In this document: positions 24,707 through 32,400 of the stretch, one piece after another | Position numbering within the stretch: the first letter of the stretch is position 1 | How the letters are laid out: every line of letters starts with the position of its first letter | DNA from: an uncultured Nitrososphaerales archaeon | GTDB lineage: Archaea; Thermoproteota; Nitrososphaeria; Nitrososphaerales; Nitrosocaldaceae | Length of the DNA stretch: 40,544 nucleotides | Assembly (NCBI GenBank): GCA_938030895.1 | Contig: CALHIV010000016.1 | Location: forward strand, 1-40,544 | Reading direction: 5' to 3' | Translations under genes and position numbers: made by a program | Notes under the pieces: generated by a model | Database searches by the model: none | Told to the model about the DNA's origin: nothing | What the model saw: the letters and a program-made list of their open reading frames with translations, nothing else

Positions 24707-25231
24707 ATGAGGCCAACCTATCTGATAGCGATTATGATGGCCATACTATTGCTACCATCATTACCTTCCAGTGTGAGCGATGCTGAAGGTGCGAAGGATG
24801 AGGCTCATGATACCAAGCATGCATATGGTGCTGGTAAGTTACATGCCAGCAACACTATAGCAGGGTTGCATATAGAGTTGATAGTAGAACCAGCAACCAT
24901 AGAGCCCAACATACCTGTAAAGTTCTCCCATAAGTTCATCGATAGTGTTACAGGAGAGTTGAGGGATGTTGTACCACATACATTCATGATAATGAGGGAT
25001 GGGGTTGTTATATTTGAGGAGTATAGTGAAGATGCAGCATATGTACACAGGTTCACATTCAATGAGGAGCAGACTGGGCCTATAACCATTATGATAAGCG
25101 ATGTGAATAATACAGGAGAGGATGCAGAGTTCAGTATAACAGTTGTGCCAGAGTTCCCTCTGATGATGGTGGTCATGGTTGGTGCTATTGCATCCTCGTT
25201 CCTTGGAAGATTCATAATTCATAGCAGATAA
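24707..25231 (+). CDS. Secreted protein with C-terminal PEF-CTERM-like anchor
   Basis: The protein (174 residues from ATG 24707) has a signal peptide (YLIAIMMAILLLPSLPSSVS), a beta-sandwich-like middle with VPHTFMIMRDGVVIFEEYSE, and a C-terminal segment VPEFPLMMVVMVGAIASSFL followed by a short basic tail GRFIIHSR. The PEFP plus membrane helix plus basic end is the PEF-CTERM-like sorting layout recognised by archaeosortases in some archaea; cleavage there would release or lipid-anchor the protein. A TTG upstream (24692) is a less likely start. It interrupts the usual nusG-rpl11 neighbourhood and is of unknown function, perhaps ligand binding at the surface. Confidence 0.75.
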   Translation: MRPTYLIAIMMAILLLPSLPSSVSDAEGAKDEAHDTKHAYGAGKLHASNTIAGLHIELIVEPATIEPNIPVKFSHKFIDSVTGELRDVVPHTFMIMRDGVVIFEEYSEDAAYVHRFTFNEEQTGPITIMISDVNNTGEDAEFSITVVPEFPLMMVVMVGAIASSFLGRFIIHSR

Positions 25232-25283
25232 GTACCATCATCCATAAGTTAAGAATAATAATATCCTTGGAAGAGCATAAGGC

Positions 25284-25760
25284 ATGGGAGAGAAGAAGAC
25301 GATATCACTCCTTGTCACTGGTGGCGAGGCTAACGCAGGACCACCATTGGGTCCATCCCTAGGACCTCTAGGTGTTAATGTCCTAGCAGTTGTTAATGCA
25401 ATAAACGAGAGGACTCGAGAGTATGCTGGGATGAAGGTGCCAGTGAAGGTTGAGGTCGATGCTGAGAGCAAAGAGTTCACAATAGACGTTGGCATACCTC
25501 CCACAGCGATGCTCATCATGAAGGATGCAGGGATAGGCAAGGGCTCTGGTAAGGCTGGGCAGGAGTATGTTGGGAATATAAGCATGGATAGCGTGCTCAA
25601 GATAGCAAGGCTCAAGATGAACTCGAGTTACGCTAGGAGTTTAAAGGCAGCAGTCAAGGAGGTTATAGGCACATGTGTTAGCCTAGGGGTTACAGTAGAT
25701 GGAAAGAAGCCTAAGGAAGTGTTAAAGGCAATAGATGAGGGTTTGATAGAGATAAAATAG
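25284..25760 (+). CDS. rpl11: 50S ribosomal protein L11
   Basis: L11 forms the GTPase-associated stalk base with 23S rRNA. The 158-residue protein has the N-terminal GGEANAGPPLGPSLGPLGVN at 14-33 and the C-terminal rRNA-binding domain with SYARSLKAAVKEVIGTCVSL followed by GV. A TATA-like AATAATAATAT at 25252-25262 predicts a leaderless start. It is separated from rpl1 by dps and an Lrp gene. Confidence 0.97.
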   Translation: MGEKKTISLLVTGGEANAGPPLGPSLGPLGVNVLAVVNAINERTREYAGMKVPVKVEVDAESKEFTIDVGIPPTAMLIMKDAGIGKGSGKAGQEYVGNISMDSVLKIARLKMNSSYARSLKAAVKEVIGTCVSLGVTVDGKKPKEVLKAIDEGLIEIK

Positions 25761-25834
25761 ATCATCAGTATCAGTAGCATCTAGTCATATAATAAGCAAG
25801 TAAATCTTAAATACGATGTATAGTTATATGAAGC

Positions 25835-26329
25835 ATGGAGGTTACGGTAACAGCTCCTACAGTAGAGATAGGGCTAGGTAAGGATAGCCGTGAAGGCATG
25901 ATAAAGATACTTCGAGTATTACTTGCCGATGAGTATATACTATACACCAAGACAAAGAACTATCATTGGAATGTAACAGGTTCCAACTTCAGCGAGCTGC
26001 ATGAGTTCTTTGGTAAGCAGTATGAAGAGCTAGATGAGATTGTGGATGATATTGCAGAGAGGATAAGGCAGTTGGGAGGATATGCAACTGGAACCCTAAC
26101 AGAGTTCATCTCTACTGCAAGGATAAAGGAGGAACCAGGCAAGTATCCAGATGCTAAAGGCATGATCAGCAACCTACTGAGCGATCATGAGCATATAATA
26201 CGTAGTATACGGGTTGATGCGGATACTGCTGCAGATGTGTACCATGATATGGGTACCAACGACTTCCTAATCGGGATAATGCAGAAGCACGAGAAGATGG
26301 CTTGGATGTTAAGGGCCTATCTGGAATAA
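25835..26329 (+). CDS. dps: Dps-like ferritin family protein
   Basis: Dps proteins form 12-subunit shells that oxidise and store iron and protect DNA from hydrogen peroxide. The 164-residue protein has the inter-subunit ferroxidase ligands: H44 (KNYHWNV), H56 (SELHEFF), D71 and E75 (VDDIAERI). The tail after the last helix is short, so DNA binding by a basic tail is not expected. A TATA-like TCTTAAATAC at 25805-25814 gives a leaderless start. Its pairing with superoxide dismutase elsewhere in the window suggests an oxidative-stress defence, but they are not in one operon. Confidence 0.93.
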   Translation: MEVTVTAPTVEIGLGKDSREGMIKILRVLLADEYILYTKTKNYHWNVTGSNFSELHEFFGKQYEELDEIVDDIAERIRQLGGYATGTLTEFISTARIKEEPGKYPDAKGMISNLLSDHEHIIRSIRVDADTAADVYHDMGTNDFLIGIMQKHEKMAWMLRAYLE

Positions 26330-26363
26330 GGTATTAAATCAACCAACCATTATTTATTCTATG

Positions 26364-26409
26364 AGATGATTGATAGATAGATTGATTGATAGATAGATTG
26401 ATAGATAGG
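26364..26409. repeat. GATTGATAGATA tandem repeat
   Basis: About four units near GATTGATAGATAGATT fill the spacer between dps and the Lrp regulator. A second tract, CTTATCATAT, lies at 26491-26519. Confidence 0.85.
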
Positions 26410-26490
26410 TCTATCTCTATGATCGATCAACGATCATCCATTATTATTACTACTACTAATAAATAGTAGGATTATTACTGTTAATTGCCT

Positions 26491-26519
26491 TATCATATCT
26501 TATCATATCTTATCATCTG
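26491..26519. repeat. CTTATCATAT tandem repeat
   Basis: Three near-perfect 10-nt units end 6 nt before the stop codon of the Lrp gene. They may influence its 3' end or be neutral. Confidence 0.8.
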
Positions 26520-26524
26520 CCCAT

Positions 26525-27007
26525 TCAAACGCTAACCTTCTGCTGTTCAAGGAGCGACTTTACATAAACTGCTCTATTCTCGCTCTTCTGCAGCTCAACG
26601 AATGTCTCCGTATTCATAATACCATCTATCTTCCCTATCTTGTTTATAACAACGTTATGTAACTCCTCAAGGTTCTTTACACCTATACTCACAAGCATAT
26701 CGAACCTGCCAGATACCTCTGAGATGTTCGTTACCTGAGGGATCTTCTTTATCTCCTCATACACATACTGCTTCGCCTTTGGATCTCTGTTTATCCCGAC
26801 TATGGCGTTTATGTTGATCCCCAACTTGCTCTCATCCATTATTATCGTGTACCTCTTTATCACGCCTAGTTTGAGCAGTCTCTTTATCCTGCTGTATATA
26901 ACTGAGGTGTTTGCCCCTATCTTCTTACTCATCTCTGGCACCGATATGGAGGCATCGTTAACCAGTTCGTAGAGTATCTTCAGATCCAACTCATCTAGCC
27001 TGTTCAA
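26525..27007 (-). CDS. Lrp/AsnC family transcription regulator
   Basis: Lrp regulators bind DNA as dimers or octamers and respond to amino acids. The 160-residue protein has the N-terminal helix-turn-helix (LDLKILYELVNDASISVPEM then SKKIGANTSVIYSRIKRL) and a C-terminal RAM ligand domain (VGINRDPKAKQYVYEEIKKI, then SGRFDMLVSIGVKNLEELHN). The start is TTG; the ATG just upstream runs into a stop after two codons, and the TATA-like CCTTAATAA near 27033 supports TTG. The ligand is unknown. It sits divergently before rpl1, so it could influence that promoter, though this is inferred. Confidence 0.92.
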   Translation of the reverse strand: MNRLDELDLKILYELVNDASISVPEMSKKIGANTSVIYSRIKRLLKLGVIKRYTIIMDESKLGININAIVGINRDPKAKQYVYEEIKKIPQVTNISEVSGRFDMLVSIGVKNLEELHNVVINKIGKIDGIMNTETFVELQKSENRAVYVKSLLEQQKVSV

Positions 27008-27141
27008 TCTATCATAACTCTATATAGTACTCCTTAATAAATATAATTATTGATATATGTGATAGGGAATTTTTCAGCATATAAGCATAGGAATGGGTGA
27101 GGGGAAACTATTTTAATAGCATCCAATCTAGCAAGATTGCA

Positions 27142-27798
27142 TTGGATATAGATCTACTCAATCTAGTGAAGGAGGCTAGAGAGAAGGCAGGTAAGAGGAA
27201 CTTCAAACAGAGTGTAGACCTCATAATAGTACTAAAGGATATAGATGTGAAGAAGGGCTTCTCTATAAACGAGGTTATAACATTACCTAATGCACCAAAC
27301 AAGAAGGCAAAGGTATGTGTTATAGCCTCTGGTGATCTAGCGCTTAGAGCAAGGAAGGCCAATGCAGATAAGGTCATAGAGGGTAATGAGCTGAGTACAC
27401 TAGCAAATAACAAACGTGAGGCAAAGAAGCTCTCTAGCATGTATGACTTCTTCCTTGCAGATACCCAGTTGATGCCAACCGTAGGTAAGGTTCTAGGTCC
27501 AGTTCTAGGACCGAAGGGCAAGATGGCCATGCCACTACCATTCAATGCACCAGTGGATAGCATGCTTGAGAGGCTTAGGGCATCAACTAGGGCAAGGACA
27601 AGGAACCAGTTGATGATAGCATCCAGGATAGGGGATGAGGAGATGGATGATAGAGAGTTGGCAGAGAATGCGTTAGCGGTTATAAATGCTGTAGAGAAGA
27701 AGCTACCAGCGGGTGAGAGGAATATATCAGATATCATCGTTAAGTTCACCATGGGAGGTGCATCAAGGCTTAGATTGGCTAAGGTGTTGGCAAGATGA
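27142..27798 (+). CDS. rpl1: 50S ribosomal protein L1
   Basis: L1 forms the mobile stalk at the tRNA exit site and often represses its own mRNA. The 218-residue protein includes the L1 signature VGKVLGPVLGPKGKMAMPLP and the usual N-terminal LLNLVKEAREKAGKRNFKQS. A frame extends upstream to GTG 27097, but a TATA-like TATTTTAATA at 27109-27118 lies close to 26 nt before TTG 27142, and the protein from there has the usual archaeal L1 start and length. rpl10 overlaps its end by 4 nt. The first 65 nt contain a likely autoregulatory site, listed separately. Confidence 0.95.
   Translation: MDIDLLNLVKEAREKAGKRNFKQSVDLIIVLKDIDVKKGFSINEVITLPNAPNKKAKVCVIASGDLALRARKANADKVIEGNELSTLANNKREAKKLSSMYDFFLADTQLMPTVGKVLGPVLGPKGKMAMPLPFNAPVDSMLERLRASTRARTRNQLMIASRIGDEEMDDRELAENALAVINAVEKKLPAGERNISDIIVKFTMGGASRLRLAKVLAR
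27166..27205 (+). promoter_or_regulatory. Putative L1-binding autoregulatory hairpin within the rpl1 mRNA
   Basis: GTGAAGGAGGC at 27166-27176 and AACTTCA at 27199-27205 flank a purine-rich loop and can pair as TGAAG/CTTCA. As I recall it, the mRNA site bound by L1 in Methanococcus has the same order of motifs at the same place in the gene, about 25 nt after the start codon. The site encodes the conserved VKEAR...RNF of L1, so protein conservation alone could explain part of the likeness. Confidence 0.45.
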
Positions 27799-28655
27799 TG
27801 CAACAACAGGCTAAGGTCTACCCAGAGAAGAAGGCAAGGCTGTACAGACTCCTACAGGATATCGCTAGCAGGTATAAGGTGATAGCACTGGTGAAGATGG
27901 AGAAGGTTAGATCGACACAGTTGATGTCATTGAGGAAGATACTTGCTGATGAGGCAAGGATCATAATGGTGAAGAACAGGTTGGCAGTAAAAGCATTATC
28001 AGGCTCAGGTGTGAAAGGCATAGAGAAGATACTCAAGGAGTTGGAGGGCCAGAACCTCTTGATCTTCACAGATATGAACCCCTTCAAGCTACAGATGCTC
28101 CTAGAGAAGAACAAGGTGTATCTACCTGCAAAGGGCGGGGATGTTGCTACAGAGGATATAGTAGTCCCAGCAGGGAATACAGGGTTAGCACCAGGCCCAA
28201 TACTATCGGAGTTCAGAGAGGCTAAGATACAGACTAGGATAGATGAGGGTACTGTATGGATAGCAAAGGATACAGTAGTGGCAAAGGCTGGAGAGACCAT
28301 ATCCATGAAGCTTGCATCTCTGCTCAGCAAGCTTGGAATAAAACCAATAAAGGCTGGGATCAGCCTCCATCTGGTCCTTGAGGATGGTCTAGTGTACAAG
28401 AGTGATGATCTGAAGATCGATGTGGATATGTATAGGAAGAGCATAGAGGAGGCATATAGCAGTGCATTAGCATTGGCGGTTAATGCCTCATACCCGACCA
28501 AGGAGAGTATAGCGTTGATAGTGAATAAGGCATATAGTAGCGCATTAGCATTAGCATTGAACTCTGCTTACCCTGCAAGAGAGGTCATAAGGGAACTGCT
28601 CATGCTTGCAGAGGCACATGCCCAAACTATAGCAAAGCGTATAAACATAGAATGA
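27795..28655 (+). CDS. rpl10: 50S ribosomal protein L10 (P0 stalk base)
   Basis: L10 anchors L12 dimers on the stalk. The 286-residue protein has the rRNA-binding N-terminal domain (MVKNRLAVKALSGSGVKGIE), and a C-terminal helical spur with two near-identical segments, AYSSALALAVNASYPTKE and AYSSALALALNSAYPARE, typical of sites for L12 dimers. It ends with TIAKRINIE and has no acidic GLGALFG-like tail, which many other archaeal L10 proteins have; the downstream DNA shows no frameshifted tail. It overlaps rpl1 by 4 nt (translational coupling). L12 is not next in the operon. Confidence 0.95.
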   Translation: MMQQQAKVYPEKKARLYRLLQDIASRYKVIALVKMEKVRSTQLMSLRKILADEARIIMVKNRLAVKALSGSGVKGIEKILKELEGQNLLIFTDMNPFKLQMLLEKNKVYLPAKGGDVATEDIVVPAGNTGLAPGPILSEFREAKIQTRIDEGTVWIAKDTVVAKAGETISMKLASLLSKLGIKPIKAGISLHLVLEDGLVYKSDDLKIDVDMYRKSIEEAYSSALALAVNASYPTKESIALIVNKAYSSALALALNSAYPAREVIRELLMLAEAHAQTIAKRINIE

Positions 28656-28749
28656 GCAGTAGAGTTATTCCTCTTGTTATGGCTATAATAGGGTAATTAA
28701 CCAATCATACACACAAAAGAATAGAACCCAACGCTATGCTGTATAGCAT

Positions 28750-29160
28750 GTGTGGCGCCTAAACGTTAGAAGGGTTTATCTCAACAGCATATTCGATGCT
28801 GGCAAGTTCTTCGTCAACAAGAGGTTCAGTATGCAGCATGGTGAACTACTCCTACTCCAGCTGGTGAAGAAGGATGATCCTAGGCATCTAGGTAGAATAC
28901 GAGGCATAATGGAGTTCGATGAGGTCGTTGAGGATGAGCATGACGAGTCTGTAGAACTCTATGGTAGGAAGTGGAGGTATGCTATACTTGCAAGTAGGAG
29001 CATAAGGTTACATCCTAGAGACTGGTTCGATCTAGATGATGTACTAGGCATCAGTGCAAGGAGATACTATGCACAGGTAGAAGCTATGAGGCTTGAGCAT
29101 GATGATGCCCAAGCAGTAGAGAAGAGGCTAGCAAGGTACATCAAGCATATCAGACCATAA
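28750..29160 (+). CDS. Conserved-looking small soluble protein, function unknown
   Basis: The 136-residue protein (GTG start) is basic and aromatic at the N-terminus (RRVYLNSIFDAGKFFVNKRF), mixed in the middle with an acidic EFDEVVEDEHDESVELY, and ends in a helical, charged segment. The strand-rich middle with YGRKWRYAILASRSIRLHPR could be a PUA/EVE-like or RNA-binding fold, but I do not recognise a family. Position right after rpl10 on the same strand, 94 nt away, suggests a translation-related role at most as a guess. Confidence 0.65.
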   Translation: MWRLNVRRVYLNSIFDAGKFFVNKRFSMQHGELLLLQLVKKDDPRHLGRIRGIMEFDEVVEDEHDESVELYGRKWRYAILASRSIRLHPRDWFDLDDVLGISARRYYAQVEAMRLEHDDAQAVEKRLARYIKHIRP

Positions 29161-29189
29161 ATAAAGATCGATGTAACACCCATCTGATT

Positions 29190-29275
29190 AGAACAGCCAT
29201 AATAACCAATAACTAATGACTAATAACCAATAGCTAATAACTAATAGCAGGTAACCAATAACCAATAATATAATA
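29190..29275. repeat. AATAACCAATAACTAATA tandem repeat
   Basis: A long run of 7-10-nt units near AATAACCA/ACTAATG fills the spacer between the convergent unknown gene and rpl12. Units are degenerate and have no counterpart in the other spacers. Confidence 0.85.
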
Positions 29276-29381
29276 TAAGGTAAGAGAAGATAACTATATG
29301 CCTAGCTACTAGCCATCATCCATACAGTACACAGGGTATTATCACTTGCCTAGCCACTTGTATCGCTATTTATAACAGTAC

Positions 29382-29702
29382 TTAACCGAATAGTGCAGAT
29401 AGCCCTGCCATAGCCTCTTCCTCTCCCTTCTTCTCCTCCTCTTCCTCTTCCTTCTTCTCCTCCTTTGGCTTTGCCTCAGCAGGCTTTGCCTCTGTTGGTG
29501 CTGCACTAGGAGCAGCGACTAGGGGTGTACTCTTCAGAGCCTCGTCTATGTTGATCTCAGCAAGTGCGCTCACCAATGCCTTAACCTTAACATCGTCTGG
29601 TTCAACACCTGCAGCCTTTACCACATTCTTTATACTATCCTCATCTATCTTCTGCCCGGTCTTGTGTAGTAGTAATGCAGCGTAAACGTACTCCATTGCC
29701 AT
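29382..29702 (-). CDS. rpl12: 50S ribosomal protein L12 (P1 stalk)
   Basis: L12 dimers on L10 recruit and activate translation GTPases. The protein (106 residues) has the archaeal dimerisation domain ([20 protein letters not shown]), an Ala/Pro hinge and an acidic Glu/Lys tail ending in AGLSALFG. An earlier in-frame ATG exists at 29717, but the TATA-like TTTTATATTA at 29724-29733 predicts transcription from about 29703, so ATG 29702 with a leaderless message is preferred (29696 is possible). It is on the opposite strand from rpl10, unlike in most archaea. Confidence 0.95.
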   Translation of the reverse strand: MAMEYVYAALLLHKTGQKIDEDSIKNVVKAAGVEPDDVKVKALVSALAEINIDEALKSTPLVAAPSAAPTEAKPAEAKPKEEKKEEEEEEKKGEEEAMAGLSALFG

Positions 29703-29723
29703 GCATCTCCTCTTCATGATGGG

Positions 29724-29733
29724 TAATATAAAA
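29724..29733 (-). promoter_or_regulatory. TATA-like box of rpl12
   Basis: The minus-strand string TTTTATATTA is centred about 26 nt before ATG 29702 and lies only a few nt before the outer ATG at 29717, which rules against the outer start. Confidence 0.55.
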
Positions 29734-29761
29734 CTACGCTACCGATTGGATATTAGGCAGA

Positions 29762-30268
29762 TCAGAGTATCCTGAGTTGCCTAGCAACTGCAGATATAGT
29801 CTGCTTGAACTCGCTATCATATATGGAGTTGTACTTCTCCATGAATATCTGTCTGGCCTCCTCCCTCCTTGGATCTAGTGGAGATAGTAAGATAGAGAAT
29901 AACTCTGGATAGCCATCCCTAACCCACGTCTCTATCTCTGAGTATCGTTTGGCACTTAGCCTTACAATGGATGTATTATTAGGCTTTAGATAATCATCGA
30001 ATATACCATACTCAACCCTATCTATAAGGATGTGTATCATGTTATCTGGCGTAGGTGATCTTAGCACCTCCTGCTGCCTTGGTGTTATCCTCCCACTCCT
30101 AGCCCTCTCAAGCAGTCCTATAGGCTTTATATATATGCCTGTCACCCTCAACCTATCCATCTCGGCAAAGTTCACATATCCTACTACTACATTGCTGTAG
30201 CCTCCTTCATCTACAGATGCAAATATGTAATCCCCTTCCCTAACCTGTCTCTTACCAAAACCTAACAT
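29762..30268 (-). CDS. Conserved-looking soluble protein, function unknown
   Basis: The 168-residue protein begins GFGKRQVREGDYIFASVDEG, with a beta-rich N-terminal half (FAEMDRLRVTGIYIKPIGLL) and a helical C-terminal half ending in SEFKQTISAVARQLRIL. It has no signal or membrane segment and no recognised motif. A TATA-like ATTTAAAT near 30291-30298 is about 26 nt upstream of the ATG, so it is probably expressed as a leaderless message, possibly together with rpl12 downstream (59 nt away) although rpl12 has its own promoter. Confidence 0.7.
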   Translation of the reverse strand: MLGFGKRQVREGDYIFASVDEGGYSNVVVGYVNFAEMDRLRVTGIYIKPIGLLERARSGRITPRQQEVLRSPTPDNMIHILIDRVEYGIFDDYLKPNNTSIVRLSAKRYSEIETWVRDGYPELFSILLSPLDPRREEARQIFMEKYNSIYDSEFKQTISAVARQLRIL

Positions 30269-30451
30269 ATTATAACTCTCAATACAGCATATTTAAATAT
30301 ATTCATATAATCGCTCTTGTATAAGAATAGGCAGATTATATATCCATCAGTCTATCAATCAATACATACATATGCTCTTATACTCATAATCTATAGATCC
30401 ATCACTCACACAGATGCTGATCTTGCTTCTCGCTATAAAGAGAAGAGTACC

Positions 30452-31453
30452 CTAACTGTTACTGCTCCCTCTACCCTTCTTCTCCTTCTCCTCTACATCC
30501 TCTATACCCTTATCGCTCAGCATGAACGTAACCTCCCTCTCTGGGTGGTATGGACTATCCACCATCCTCGCTATCCTATGCCTGCCAGAGCGCTTCAGGT
30601 ATACCCTGTAAGTGCTTGTGTGTGCTACAACATGCCCACCAGTAGGCTTGAATGGATCACCAAAGAACATATCTGGCGAAGCCTGTATCTGGTTAGTTGC
30701 AACCGCTGCTACATTATATGTCTCTGCCATCCTCAGGAGCATATGCATGAACTTGTTGAGCCTCTGCTGCCTCTCTGCTAGTGTACCTCTCCCTAGGAAC
30801 TCTGCCCTATAGTGTGCTACTGCAGAGTCTACTATTAGTAGTTTCACATTATGCTGTTCTATTATCTTGCTTGCCCCTTCTAGTATCAACTCTTGATGTG
30901 AGCTGTTGTAGGCCTTTGCAACTATTATCCTGTCTAGCACTGCTGTTGGGTCTAATCCTCTAGCCTCTGCGATAGAGTATATACGCTCTGGTCTGAACGT
31001 ATTCTCAGTATCTATGTAGAGCGCTCCAGCATTGAGCCCTCCCTTCTCCTTTGGGAGCTGTACCATAACACATAGGGTGTTGCATATCTGCGTCTTTCCA
31101 GTACCATACTCACCATAGAACTCGGTTATCGCTTGGGTCTCAACCCCTCCTCCAAGGAGCTCATCGAGGCTCTTGCACCCTGTGGATATCCTCTCTATAC
31201 TCTGCCTCTTCTTGTATATCTCACTAGCAGTGAGAAAGTCCTTCTCTAGTAGCCCTAACTCCACTAGTCTAACCCTAGCCCTATTGCATATCGTTGTTGC
31301 TTTGTCAAGGTCTAGCCCTGTAACCTCAGCAATACTCACCGGGCCCCTAACTATAAGATCCATTATGTTTCTAACTCCAGCATCTATCAACTTCTGCTTT
31401 GTCACTGGCCCTATGCCCTCTATACCCTCTAACTCCAACTCCTCCTCTAGCAT
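30452..31453 (-). CDS. radA: DNA repair and recombination protein RadA
   Basis: RadA is the archaeal RecA/Rad51 recombinase that forms filaments on single-stranded DNA and catalyses strand exchange. The 333-residue protein has an N-terminal helix-hairpin-helix domain (IEGIGPVTKQKLIDAGVRNI, 11-30), Walker A GEYGTGKT at 114-121, Walker B near LLIVDSAVAHYRAEF and the L2-loop-like VATNQIQASPDMFFGDPFKP. Length is normal. A TATA-like TTTATTATAAC near 31476-31486 predicts a leaderless start at 31453. The promoter is back-to-back with the phasin-like gene. Confidence 0.97.
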   Translation of the reverse strand: MLEEELELEGIEGIGPVTKQKLIDAGVRNIMDLIVRGPVSIAEVTGLDLDKATTICNRARVRLVELGLLEKDFLTASEIYKKRQSIERISTGCKSLDELLGGGVETQAITEFYGEYGTGKTQICNTLCVMVQLPKEKGGLNAGALYIDTENTFRPERIYSIAEARGLDPTAVLDRIIVAKAYNSSHQELILEGASKIIEQHNVKLLIVDSAVAHYRAEFLGRGTLAERQQRLNKFMHMLLRMAETYNVAAVATNQIQASPDMFFGDPFKPTGGHVVAHTSTYRVYLKRSGRHRIARMVDSPYHPEREVTFMLSDKGIEDVEEKEKKGRGSSNS

Positions 31454-31524
31454 GATATAAAGATAAGGATGATCGTTATAATAAACCTTTACGCCCTACC
31501 AGTATACCATAGCAAACCAGAAAC

Positions 31525-31535
31525 CTTTATATATA
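31525..31535 (+). promoter_or_regulatory. TATA-like box of the phasin-like gene
   Basis: CTTTATATATA is centred near 31531, about 30 nt before the ATG at 31561. A perfect inverted repeat lies between it and the start. Confidence 0.55.
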
Positions 31536-31555
31536 TTGGTTTTTTATACCAATAT
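31533..31555. promoter_or_regulatory. Inverted repeat, candidate operator of the phasin-like gene
   Basis: ATATTGGT and ACCAATAT form a perfect 8-bp inverted repeat with a 7-nt T-rich centre, overlapping the end of the TATA box and the expected transcription start. The position would block transcription when bound. The AbrB-type regulator encoded next is a natural candidate to bind it; its own promoter has related half-sites (32010-32015 and 32031-32036). Confidence 0.5.
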
Positions 31556-31560
31556 TAACC

Positions 31561-31977
31561 ATGAGCGAGGCAGAGCGTGCAGGAAGGAGTGCATTCGACC
31601 TTTATAGGGATTGCGTAGCGAATATGATGAACGAGTTCGAGAAGGTTAGACCAGCGTATGTACAGTCTATAACCAACCTACAGCAGCAGACAATGGATAG
31701 TATAAGGAAGTTGACAGAACTGGCACTTAGCGCACAGAGGGAGTTCATAGAGCCCATGAGGTTACCACCAATACCAGATGCATGGGTTAGAGGCGCAGAT
31801 GAGTTGAATGAAGCATTGGTAAAGACAACATCTATAGCGAACAAGGTGGTCATTGCAAGCATAGATACTGCCACACAGAACATAAAGATAGCAACTGATG
31901 CATTTGAGACATTTGCTAGGATAAACCAGAATATACTGAAGGGTATAAGGAGTACACTAACACCAAAGGGAGAGTAG
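31561..31977 (+). CDS. Phasin-like protein (PHA granule-associated)
   Basis: The 138-residue protein is almost all helix, with no Cys, and has the amphipathic pattern of phasins: AYVQSITNLQQQTMDSIRKL, then LALSAQREFIEPMRLPPIPD and a second helical region SIANKVVIASIDTATQNIKI ending TDAFETFARINQNILKGIRS. Phasins coat polyhydroxyalkanoate granules. The PHA synthase genes phaC and phaE lie 3.5-5 kb downstream and an AbrB-type gene follows, the same gene pairing as phaP-phaR in haloarchaea. Assignment rests on composition and context, not on a clear family motif. Confidence 0.65.
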   Translation: MSEAERAGRSAFDLYRDCVANMMNEFEKVRPAYVQSITNLQQQTMDSIRKLTELALSAQREFIEPMRLPPIPDAWVRGADELNEALVKTTSIANKVVIASIDTATQNIKIATDAFETFARINQNILKGIRSTLTPKGE

Positions 31978-32009
31978 CTAGTTAGTTAGTAGGAGCAGAT
32001 GCTACTAAC

Positions 32010-32036
32010 AACCAATTTATTTATTATTTCTTGGTT
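32010..32036. promoter_or_regulatory. AACCAA/TTGGTT half-sites before the AbrB-type gene
   Basis: AACCAA at 32010-32015 and TTGGTT at 32031-32036 form an inverted pair 15 nt apart, the second abutting the TATA-like TTTATATA at 32035-32042. They share the ACCAA/TTGGT core of the palindrome at the phasin-like promoter. Confidence 0.4.
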
Positions 32037-32042
32037 TATATA
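32035..32042 (+). promoter_or_regulatory. TATA-like box of the AbrB-type gene
   Basis: TTTATATA centred at about 32039 is 26 nt before the ATG at 32065 and selects that ATG over the out-of-frame one at 32060. Confidence 0.55.
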
Positions 32043-32064
32043 GGGTGGAAGGGTAAGAGATGGT

Positions 32065-32400
32065 ATGAGTAGTGTGGATGAGCAACAGAAGGAAGAGCAG
32101 CATAAGAAGAAGAGTACCAGCATTGGTAGTGATCTAGGATTATTTACAAGCAATATTCAGAGTATGCAGATGGATGTGATAAAGCAGATGCTATCCATGC
32201 AGATAGATGCTATGCAGAACTTTGCAAATATGCTACAGTTCCTGACTAGGTTCAATGCAGTATTCAAGACCACGGTCCAGAGCAATGGTAGGATATCCAT
32301 ACCTGAAGCAGAGAGGAAGGCATTAGGTATAGATGAGGGAGATCTGGTGCAGGTCATAATAATACCGCTAGAGAAGCATAGAAGAGAAGAAAGCAAGTAA
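32065..32400 (+). CDS. AbrB/SpoVT-domain protein with helical N-terminus (PhaR-like regulator)
   Basis: The 111-residue protein joins a Met/Gln-rich helical segment (residues 27-62, IQSMQMDVIKQMLSMQIDAM) to a C-terminal AbrB-type swapped-hairpin DNA-binding domain at about 68-102 (VQSNGRISIPEAERKALGID then EGDLVQVIII). In haloarchaea the PHA-responsive regulator PhaR also has an AbrB domain, lies beside the phasin gene and controls phasin expression. The helical N-terminus could bind granules or the phasin. A function as PHA-linked repressor is inferred from domain and neighbourhood. Confidence 0.75.
   Translation: MSSVDEQQKEEQHKKKSTSIGSDLGLFTSNIQSMQMDVIKQMLSMQIDAMQNFANMLQFLTRFNAVFKTTVQSNGRISIPEAERKALGIDEGDLVQVIIIPLEKHRREESK

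Noticed and set aside
27097-27141. Longer L1 start at GTG 27097
   Set aside because: The TATA-like box lies within this stretch, so it would not be transcribed from that promoter, and L1 family proteins begin near TTG 27142.
27108-27806. 232-residue minus-strand frame opposite rpl1
   Set aside because: It is a shadow of the ribosomal protein gene with no promoter and no protein-family pattern.
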